From: CAYMRB01 sp964392615
Lineage (GTDB): Bacteria; Planctomycetota; UBA8108
Length of the DNA stretch: 12,616 bases
Assembly: GCA_964392615.1 (NCBI GenBank)
Contig: CAYMRB010000302.1
Location: 1-12,616, forward strand
Direction of reading: 5' to 3'
In this document: piece by piece, positions 1 through 5,033 of the stretch
How the letters are laid out: every line of letters begins with the position of its first letter
How positions within the stretch are numbered: the stretch's first letter is position 1
Made by a program: the position numbers and the translations under genes
Notes under the pieces: model-generated
Databases searched by the model: none
What the model was told of the DNA's origin: nothing
What the model saw: the letters and a program-made list of their open reading frames with translations, nothing else

Positions 1-237
1 CTCGAGCACGAGGTCGGCGTCGTCGGCATCGCGCGACGTCCATCGCCGGCGCTCCCACTCGATTCGTCCCTGGGCGGCGAGCTCCGCGATCGCGGGGGTC
101 GCCGCGGGGGCGATGACCGTCACCCGCGCGCCGGCCTCGAGGAGACGCGGCACACGTCGCGATGCCACGACACCGCCGCCGACGACGATGGCGTGTCGGT
201 TGCGGAGATCGTGATAGAGCGGATAGAGGCGGCTCAT
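1..237 (-). CDS. Precorrin-2 dehydrogenase / siroheme synthase N-terminal domain (partial, runs off left edge)
   Basis: The reverse strand encodes 79 residues from an ATG at 237 to the window edge with no stop. The start MSRLYPLYHDL, a glycine-rich dinucleotide-binding turn (VVGGGVVASRRV, about residues 18-29), LLEAGARVTVIAP (32-44) and a GRIEWERR segment (57-64) match the NAD-binding domain of the CysG N-domain/SirC/Met8 family. These enzymes oxidise precorrin-2 to sirohydrochlorin with NAD+, on the way to siroheme (sulfite and nitrite reductase cofactor) or other modified tetrapyrroles. An in-frame TGA lies eight codons upstream, so 237 is the first usable start; the ribosome binding site is weak. 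The missing C-terminal part means I cannot tell a stand-alone dehydrogenase from a CysG fusion. In several lineages this gene heads a heme operon with hemA, which could lie beyond the edge. Confidence 0.88.
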   Translation of the reverse strand, partial: MSRLYPLYHDLRNRHAIVVGGGVVASRRVPRLLEAGARVTVIAPAATPAIAELAAQGRIEWERRRWTSRDADDADLVLE

Positions 238-311
238 CGCATCCGTCTCGCTGGAAGCTCAACCGTCCTGGGCGAATCTCCCGGCACGGGACTCGCGGTC
301 GTCGACGGGGC

Positions 312-338
312 ACAAAAAAACCGTCCGGTGTCGGACGG
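312..338 (-). terminator. Intrinsic terminator upstream of the precorrin-2 dehydrogenase gene
   Basis: The reverse strand reads CCGTCCG-ACAC-CGGACGG (338-321), a perfect 7-bp G+C-rich stem with a 4-nt loop, followed immediately by seven T residues (320-314). It is the only classic rho-independent terminator I found in the window. It lies 75 nt before the ATG at 237 and downstream of the promoter at 566-594. It therefore ends either a short leader or non-coding RNA of about 245 nt, or transcription from further right. Confidence 0.75.
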
Positions 339-447
339 GCTCGGTTGCGAACAGAATCGGATCCGAATCAAGCGGAGGGCCTGCGCGCGTCCAGGCGCCG
401 AGGGATACCCCTCTGCTCGTGGCCGTCGCGCGGGTCCGAAACCCGTC
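334..447 (-). promoter_or_regulatory. Candidate antiterminator / anti-antiterminator region of an attenuator
   Basis: On the reverse-strand RNA, GACGGGUUUCGG (447-436) can pair with CCGAGCCCGUC (344-334), giving about 11 base pairs with one bulged U and one G-U pair. That pairing would capture most of the 5' arm of the intrinsic terminator (338-332). The same upstream segment can instead fold locally as CGGGU-UUCGG-ACCCG (445-431). The two folds exclude each other. The 5' strand starts 6 nt after the leader-peptide stop codon, so a ribosome at that stop would cover it. Another hairpin, GAGGG-GUAU-CCCUC (413-400), lies between. The pairings are read directly from the sequence; the switch itself is inferred. 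Confidence 0.4.
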
Positions 448-452
448 AGGAG

Positions 453-533
453 TCAACTGTAGCTGAGGCACAGGGAACGGCGCGGCGTTCCCTTGGTACA
501 GGTACAGCAGGATGGTCCCGATCGGTCGGCCAT
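453..533 (-). CDS. Putative Cys-containing leader peptide (26 aa)
   Basis: This short reverse-strand ORF starts at ATG 533, preceded by GAGGGAG at a suitable distance, and stops at TGA 455-453. It lies about 25 nt inside the transcript predicted from the promoter at 566-594. Four of 26 residues are Cys, with three in a CCTC cluster (residues 9-12; codons at about 509-498) and one at residue 22. Its position between promoter and intrinsic terminator, ahead of a siroheme-pathway gene, suggests a translated leader that senses cysteinyl-tRNA. Cys-rich leader peptides controlling sulfur genes are known from mycobacteria. No homologue is recognised, and a chance ORF is possible in such G+C-rich DNA. 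Confidence 0.35.
   Translation of the reverse strand: MADRSGPSCCTCTKGTPRRSLCLSYS
472..493 (-). other. RNA hairpin directly after the Cys codons of the leader ORF
   Basis: The 8-bp inverted repeat AGGGAACG / CGTTCCCT has a 6-nt loop (480-485). On the reverse-strand transcript its 5' arm (493-486) begins 5 nt after the last codon of the CCTC cluster. A ribosome paused on those codons would cover the arm. It fits a pause or antiterminator element, but no T-run follows it. Confidence 0.4.
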
Positions 534-565
534 GATCTCCCTCACGGAGAAACGGAAGTTCATCA

Positions 566-594
566 AGAATAGGCTGTCGGTAGGGCAATTGCAA
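566..594 (-). promoter_or_regulatory. Sigma70-type promoter for the leader of the precorrin-2 dehydrogenase gene
   Basis: On the reverse strand TTGCAA (594-589) and TATTCT (571-566) are separated by exactly 17 bp, each matching 4 of 6 consensus bases. The stretch is noticeably more A+T-rich than its surroundings. Transcription would start near 559 and run leftward through a leader of about 320 nt to the ATG at 237. The motifs and spacing are visible; promoter activity is inferred. Confidence 0.5.
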
Positions 595-967
595 GCCGGT
601 GCTACGGCGCCACGGCGGAGTGCGGATACGGAACTGCGGCCCCTCTGCCGCCGCCCGCGAGCTGCCAGCTTCCTGCACGCAGCGGCCCGGTCAGCCGGAT
701 TGACGGTAAGTCCGCGTCCGGCGGCCGCCCCTCTGGAGGGGCTCCAGGTTGCCGCGGGCCCACTCTGACCGCGCGAGGCCCCACGGGCAGTAGCCCCCAT
801 TCCGAAATGCCTCGCTGGCGACAGTGGAGCTCGGTTAGCCTGGTCGTGCGAGATACACGGGTGCGGTGCCCACCCGCCCGTCTTTGGGTGAAAGAACGGC
901 AGGGCTTCGACGATGCACCGCTTCGGCAGTCGCGCGGAGCACACAAATCCATCCGAGGAGGCACACC
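595..967. other. Intergenic leader region upstream of the Tat-protein operon; no supported gene
   Basis: I find no convincing gene here; the long open frames have low-complexity Arg/Ala/Pro-rich products and no recognisable domain. Visible structures are two overlapping, mutually exclusive inverted repeats at 727-742 (GCCCCTC/GAGGGGC) and 733-747 (CTGGAG/CTCCAG), and a CGGGTG/CACCCG stem at 858-876. The promoter of the plus-strand unit should lie here, but I see no convincing -35/-10 pair. An ECF or other alternative sigma promoter would escape this inspection. Confidence 0.4.
681..697. repeat. 17-bp repeat, arm 1 (inverted copy at 3724-3740)
   Basis: AGCGGCCCGGTCAGCCG is the exact reverse complement of 3724-3740. 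One copy precedes the Tat/tail-collar operon, the other the TSP3/dockerin-like gene. The match does not extend well beyond 17 bp, and chance in G+C-rich DNA is not excluded. Confidence 0.35.
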
Positions 968-1855
968 ATGAACGAGTCGGAGTCCGGTCCGGTTCGACGA
1001 CGCGAATTCCTGTCGTGGTCGATCGGTGCCGCGGGTCTGCTGACGCCGGCTCTCTTGCGGGCAGACGGCGGCTGGCGAAAGAAACGGGGCGGCGGGCTCG
1101 GACGGGATCACAAGCGCCCATTCATCGATCATGTCGCCGTCGGCTACCTTCTCGAGAGCGACACGCTCCACGGCCTCGAGTACCTCACGCATGCCTGTGG
1201 CGGCTACGTCGACGAGGTGGGTGAGTCCATCGAGGCGGAGCAGCTCGGCGGCTTGACCGAGGTCGTGCACGACCACCTCGTCGACGCGCATCGGATGCGC
1301 AGCGGCGATCCGGGGTTCGTGCACACCGGCGCGCGCTGCACGATTCACGGTTTCTTCGTCGGCGACGGCGCGCTCTGGCAACGCATCGGTCCCGTCGGTG
1401 TCTACGCGCACTACGAGCCGTTCTCGTCGGCTCCGTGCCTGGTCTGGGCCGACGACGGACTGTCGACGGGCCGTCCGGTGTCCTTCGACATGCCCGTGAC
1501 GAAGCGCGCTGGAATGACGTTCTCGCTCGACTTCCACGATGCGCGGGATTCGGAGCCGCGAGAGCCGACGGAGCGGCCCCCGTTCGACGAGGAGGGCTTC
1601 TACGACACCCACGTCTTCGTCCGATTCGCGCCCGGCACCGAGTGGGGCGCGCCGAAGCTGCGTCGCGGCCTGTACGTGATCGCGTGGACGCCACTCGGTT
1701 CGCGGCGCCGCGCGGCGCTGGAGGCGTGTGCGCTCGCGATCGCGAGATCGGACATCGAGGACGCGGCAGTTCGGAAGCCGTGGCTCAGCAGCCTCGAAGG
1801 CAAGGCGGCGGCGGAGTTCGCCTACCTGCTCGTATCCGTCGACGCGGCGCAGTGA
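968..1855 (+). CDS. Tat-exported protein of unknown function
   Basis: This 295-residue protein is not recognised as a known family. The start at 968 is chosen because GAGGAGG lies just upstream and because it places a twin-arginine signal at the N-terminus: VRRREFLSW (residues 9-17), a hydrophobic stretch IGAAGLLTPALL (19-30) and a likely cleavage after LLRA (32). The mature part starts with a basic, Gly-rich stretch (WRKKRGGGLGR), then a mixed alpha/beta-like sequence with Cys at HACGGY, ARCTIHG, SAPCLVW and LEACAL. Tat export suggests folding or cofactor insertion in the cytoplasm first. The gene lies 19 nt before the first of three tail-collar genes and probably shares their transcript. 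It may be an adaptor or partner of those proteins, but that rests on position only. Confidence 0.8.
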   Translation: MNESESGPVRRREFLSWSIGAAGLLTPALLRADGGWRKKRGGGLGRDHKRPFIDHVAVGYLLESDTLHGLEYLTHACGGYVDEVGESIEAEQLGGLTEVVHDHLVDAHRMRSGDPGFVHTGARCTIHGFFVGDGALWQRIGPVGVYAHYEPFSSAPCLVWADDGLSTGRPVSFDMPVTKRAGMTFSLDFHDARDSEPREPTERPPFDEEGFYDTHVFVRFAPGTEWGAPKLRRGLYVIAWTPLGSRRRAALEACALAIARSDIEDAAVRKPWLSSLEGKAAAEFAYLLVSVDAAQ

Positions 1856-1874
1856 ACACTCAGGAGCTATCGAC

Positions 1875-2447
1875 ATGCCAGCGGAACCATTCATCGGGAC
1901 GGTCATACCGTGGGCGCCGAACTTCGCACCGCGCGGCTGGGCCTTCTGTGAGGGACAGATACTCGCCGTCAGCCAACACGGCGCTCTCTTCTCGATCCTC
2001 GGCGTCATGTACGGCGGCGACGGTCGGACGACGTTCGCCCTTCCCGACCTGCGTGGCCGCTACGCTATGCATGCGGGCACGGGGCCGGGTCTACCGCCCG
2101 CGCCTCTCGCGCAGCGCGGCGGCGCGGAAGAGGTGGCGTTGAGCAGAGACGAGCTCGCGGCGCACGACCATTCGGTCACCGAGGCCACCCTCGAGGTCGT
2201 GGCGACGACGGACGAAGGCGACCAATCGACGCCGAGCGCCACGAACCGGCTCGCCGCCGCCAAGCTGTCGACCGGCCATGATGTGAACCTCTACAGCTCG
2301 GCGGCGCCGAATACGACTCTCGGTGGGCTTTATGCCAGCGCCACGCTCGAGGCGACCGGTGGCGGCGGAGCGCACTCGAACATGCAGCCGTACCTGACCA
2401 TCCGCTACATCATCGCGCTCGTCGGCATGTTCCCATCGCGCGCGTAG
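1875..2447 (+). CDS. Phage tail collar domain protein (microcystin-dependent protein-like), copy 1
   Basis: The 190-residue protein has the tail-collar fold at its N-terminus: NFAPRGWAFCEGQIL (16-30) and YGGDGRTTFALPDLRGR (46-62), as in phage short tail fibre/collar proteins and bacterial MdpB-like proteins. A divergent Thr/Ala-rich middle follows an HDH motif (97-99). The C-terminus has HSNMQPYL (167-174), a hydrophobic YIIALVGMF strand (178-186) and a final PSR. CAGGAG lies 8 nt before the start. There is no signal peptide. Family members are thought to trimerise; the host function of such stand-alone proteins is not established. It is the most divergent of the three copies, for example in VIPWAPNF where the others have LFAGNF. 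Confidence 0.88.
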   Translation: MPAEPFIGTVIPWAPNFAPRGWAFCEGQILAVSQHGALFSILGVMYGGDGRTTFALPDLRGRYAMHAGTGPGLPPAPLAQRGGAEEVALSRDELAAHDHSVTEATLEVVATTDEGDQSTPSATNRLAAAKLSTGHDVNLYSSAAPNTTLGGLYASATLEATGGGGAHSNMQPYLTIRYIIALVGMFPSRA

Positions 2448-2473
2448 GCCCACGAAGAACAGGAGAGGCAAAC

Positions 2474-3028
2474 ATGTCGGAACCCTTCTTGGGACAAGTC
2501 ATCCTCTTCGCGGGGAACTTCGCGCCGCGCGACTGGGCTCTCTGCGACGGACAAGTGCTACCGATCAACCAGAACCAGGCGCTCTTCGCCCTCCTCGGCA
2601 CCACGTACGGCGGCGACGGTCGCACGACGTTCGCACTGCCCGATCTGCGGGGCCGGGCGGTGCTGCACGAGGGAGCGGGGCACGCGCTCGGTCAGCGCGG
2701 TGGTGCGGTCTCGGTTTCGCTAACGGCCGCCGAGCTGCCGGCGCATGAGCACACGGAGAGCAGCGTCGCGGGAGGGCTTCAGGGACACGGCTCGGACGAC
2801 GCGGACTCGACCGCGCCGGGGCCGGGCCAAGTGCTCGGGAACCTGCAGGCCCCGCTGGCGCTGCACGCATTCTCCGACTCGGAGGCGAACACGACCGCGA
2901 TCGGCGGCACGTCGTTGTCGGCGGAGGTCGCGGACGCCGGTAGCAGCCAGGCGCACGAGAATCGTCAGCCCTATCTCGCGCTGAACTACATCATCGCGCT
3001 ACGGGGCATCTTTCCGTCGCGGGGCTGA
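2474..3028 (+). CDS. Phage tail collar domain protein (microcystin-dependent protein-like), copy 2
   Basis: At 184 residues this is the second member of the tandem family, 26 nt after copy 1, with AGGAGAGG before the ATG. The collar domain (about 5-62) includes FAGNFAPRDWALCDGQ (12-27) and YGGDGRTTFALPDLRGR (45-61). HEH (91-93) follows LPA; the middle is Gly/Asp/Ser-rich, and the C-terminus has HENRQPYL (161-168), NYIIALRGIF and PSRG. An Asp replaces Gly in the usual PRGW motif. The middle shares little with its neighbours while both ends are well conserved, which fits a common trimerisation scaffold with a diversified outer part. Confidence 0.9.
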   Translation: MSEPFLGQVILFAGNFAPRDWALCDGQVLPINQNQALFALLGTTYGGDGRTTFALPDLRGRAVLHEGAGHALGQRGGAVSVSLTAAELPAHEHTESSVAGGLQGHGSDDADSTAPGPGQVLGNLQAPLALHAFSDSEANTTAIGGTSLSAEVADAGSSQAHENRQPYLALNYIIALRGIFPSRG

Positions 3029-3095
3029 GTGTGGCCGCGAGGCCAGCGTTCTGATAGCAACGCCGCTCGCGAATCAGGAATACCGGAGAACGACC

Positions 3096-3668
3096 ATGTC
3101 AGAACCCTTTCTCGGCGAGATCAACCTCTTCGCCGGCAACTTCGCACCGCGCGGCTGGGCGCTCTGCCGTGGTCAGCTGCTGCCGATCGGCTCGAACACC
3201 GCGCTGTTCGCGCTGATCGGAACGACCTACGGCGGCGACGGTCGCGTGACGTTCGCTTTGCCGAACCTGCAGGGGCGTGTACCGATCGGCGCCGGGGCAG
3301 GCCCCGGCCTGACGCGTCGAGTTCAAGGCAGTCGCGGTGGCGACGAAATCGTGACGCTGTCGACCGCTCAGATCCCGAGCCACACGCATGGAGTGACCCT
3401 GACCCCGGAGCTTGGCGCCTCCACCGGCAACGCCGACTCGCACGAGCCGTCGCCGACGACGGTGCTCGCTGTGCCGACCGTGCAGGGAGCCCCGGGCCTG
3501 AATGCGTACAGCTCGCTGCCGCTGCCGCCGGACACGGACATCGAAGGCGCAAGCGCCACGGTCGTGGCCAGCGCTACAGGCGGCGGCCAATCGCACACGA
3601 ACATGGCACCGTTCAACGTCTTGAACTACATCATCGCGCTCATCGGCGTGTTTCCGTCGCGGGATTAG
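3096..3668 (+). CDS. Phage tail collar domain protein (microcystin-dependent protein-like), copy 3
   Basis: This third tandem copy has 190 residues and lies 67 nt after copy 2, with a CGGAGAA ribosome binding site. The start MSEPFLGE is nearly identical to that of copy 2. The collar domain contains FAGNFAPRGWALCRGQ (12-27) and YGGDGRVTFALPNLQGR (45-61), with Asn and Gln replacing the usual Asp and Arg of LPDLRG. HTH (96-98), HTNMAPF (167-173), NYIIALIGVF and the final PSRD complete the family pattern. The middle (100-160) is Pro/Ser/Thr-rich and unlike those of the other copies. It is probably co-transcribed with the genes upstream. Confidence 0.9.
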   Translation: MSEPFLGEINLFAGNFAPRGWALCRGQLLPIGSNTALFALIGTTYGGDGRVTFALPNLQGRVPIGAGAGPGLTRRVQGSRGGDEIVTLSTAQIPSHTHGVTLTPELGASTGNADSHEPSPTTVLAVPTVQGAPGLNAYSSLPLPPDTDIEGASATVVASATGGGQSHTNMAPFNVLNYIIALIGVFPSRD

Positions 3669-3699
3669 GGCATCGAAGGACGACGGAGGCGCACGTCAG

Positions 3700-3780
3700 A
3701 TGAGGATCAACGGGCTCACACTTCGGCTGACCGGGCCGCTCCGCCGCCACGCGGGCTGTGTCGAGACAAACAGGAGATGA
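3700..3780 (+). CDS. Possible small ORF (26 aa) abutting the TSP3/dockerin-like gene
   Basis: An ATG at 3700 follows GGAGG (3685-3689) by 10 nt and opens a 26-codon frame that ends in TGA at 3778-3780. The stop overlaps the upstream ATG candidate of the next gene (3777, ATGA), the usual arrangement for translational coupling. The peptide starts MRINGLTLRLTGPLRR and is basic, with no recognised domain. It also contains one arm of the 17-bp inverted repeat. It could be a leader peptide, a small protein or chance. Confidence 0.25.
   Translation: MRINGLTLRLTGPLRRHAGCVETNRR
3724..3740. repeat. 17-bp repeat, arm 2 (inverted copy at 681-697)
   Basis: CGGCTGACCGGGCCGCT is the exact reverse complement of 681-697. 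It lies inside the small ORF just upstream of the TSP3/dockerin-like gene. See the entry at 681 for the caveat about chance. Confidence 0.35.
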
Positions 3781-3782
3781 CC

Positions 3783-4985
3783 ATGCGACTGTCTCGCATC
3801 TTGCTGAGCGCCGGCGCTGCGCTACTCGTCGCGGCTGCGTGGTGTCCAGCGCACGCTGACTCGGTCGCGATCGGCGGCGTCACGGTCTACTTTGACGGCG
3901 TGACGTCGGGGCGCGTCGACTGGCTGGACGCCCTCGGCGATCTCGACGTTCTCGAGGAGGACTTCGACACCGTGCCCCTGACGCCCGGTGCTCCGGGTGC
4001 CGTCGGCTACGGCCTCGGCGCCGGGCCGCACGCGTTCGGCGCGACGGACGGCGACTTCACGGTGACGCTCGACAGTATCGGAAACGGCGGGAGCCAGGTC
4101 GGGGTCATCGAGCCCGGCGAGCTCGACGGATCGAAGGCGCTCGAGATCCGCGTCGTCCACGACACTTCCGACGTGGATCTCGGGGGAGGATTCGTCCTGC
4201 TGGGCGAAGGCGTGGAGTCGGTCGGCGTCGAGTTCGCCGCGTCGGTCGCGGGCTTCGGCTTCGAGCTTCGTTCGGCGACGACCCACGACGGGCTGCAGGT
4301 CGAGGTAGGGGGCATCGTTGTCGACGTGCACGACTTCTACCCCGACGGCGCGCTCGAGGACGGCGACGGGTTCATCGGGGTCATCGATCCGAGCGGGATC
4401 TCCACGTTCCGTCTCTCCCCGGACGATCGGTCCGAGTCGTCCCAGTTCGAGGAGTTCGAGCTCGACGATTTCGAGTACGCATCCGCCGACCCGGACGGCG
4501 ATGGGGTTCTCGACAGCGTCGACAATTGCCCCGATGACGCCAATCCCGGCCAGGAAGACAACGACGGCGACGACATCGGCGACGTATGCGATGCGGACGA
4601 CGACAACGACGGCGTGGCGGACGGCGGTGACAACTGCCCGCTGGATGCGAACTCCGACCAGGAAGACAGCGACGGCGACGGCATCGGTGACGTATGCGAC
4701 GCGGTATCGTTCAAGCGCGCGGATGTGAGCCCCAACGGCGTCGTCGATCTGTCAGATGCTGTGGCGTTGATCGGATTCCTGTTCCTCGGCGACTCGGCTC
4801 CGGCCTGTCCGGATGCGGCGGATGCGGATGACACCGGCGAGCTCGACATCACCGACGCGATCTGGATCCTGAACTGGCTGTTCCGCGGCGGCCCGGGGCC
4901 GGCCGCGCCGGGGCCGCTCGATTGCGGCTCCGACCCGACAGAGGACGGCCTGGCGGACTGCGAGTACCCGGCGGAGAACTGCTGA
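3783..4985 (+). CDS. Secreted protein with TSP3 repeats and a C-terminal dockerin-like domain
   Basis: The protein has 400 residues from ATG 3783, which sits 6 nt after AGGAG; an in-frame ATG at 3777 touches that site and is less likely. A Sec signal peptide (residues 1-26, ending CPAHA/DS) precedes an acidic beta-rich domain (about 27-235) ending in ELDDFEYASA, as in secreted beta-sandwich domains. Two TSP3-type calcium-binding repeats follow (about 237-307: DNCPDDANPGQEDNDGDD and DNCPLDANSDQEDSDGDG, each closing with GDVCD). Next comes a dockerin-like pair of calcium loops (about 311-369: VSPNGVVDLSDA and DADDTGELDITDA) with FLFLG/WLFRGG helix ends, then a short tail with three Cys. The likely role is a cell-surface or extracellular calcium-stabilised protein; the ligand is unknown. 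Two TSP3 repeats is short for this kind of protein. Confidence 0.87.
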   Translation: MRLSRILLSAGAALLVAAAWCPAHADSVAIGGVTVYFDGVTSGRVDWLDALGDLDVLEEDFDTVPLTPGAPGAVGYGLGAGPHAFGATDGDFTVTLDSIGNGGSQVGVIEPGELDGSKALEIRVVHDTSDVDLGGGFVLLGEGVESVGVEFAASVAGFGFELRSATTHDGLQVEVGGIVVDVHDFYPDGALEDGDGFIGVIDPSGISTFRLSPDDRSESSQFEEFELDDFEYASADPDGDGVLDSVDNCPDDANPGQEDNDGDDIGDVCDADDDNDGVADGGDNCPLDANSDQEDSDGDGIGDVCDAVSFKRADVSPNGVVDLSDAVALIGFLFLGDSAPACPDAADADDTGELDITDAIWILNWLFRGGPGPAAPGPLDCGSDPTEDGLADCEYPAENC

Positions 4986-5033
4986 TCTCGCTGCGCGCGT
5001 CGGCGGAAAGCCGTGGGCGGGGCGGGCCGGCCA

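Noticed and set aside
421..460. tRNA T-arm-like stem and loop
   Set aside because: The GGGT/ACCC hairpin has the wrong loop length, and no acceptor, D or anticodon arm can be drawn around it.
453..563. Longer version of the leader ORF starting at ATG 563
   Set aside because: That ATG lies upstream of the transcript start predicted from the promoter (about 559) and has no ribosome binding site, while ATG 533 has a good one.
602..2008. Long reverse-strand open frame of 468 codons
   Set aside because: It lies antisense to the Tat-protein gene, its product is Arg/Ala-rich without a domain, and it is open because of high G+C codon bias.
1875..3668. Prophage or tailocin remnant
   Set aside because: Only tail-collar proteins are present. 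No other phage structural, lysis, regulatory or integration gene and no att-like repeat lies nearby, and this family is widespread as stand-alone bacterial genes.
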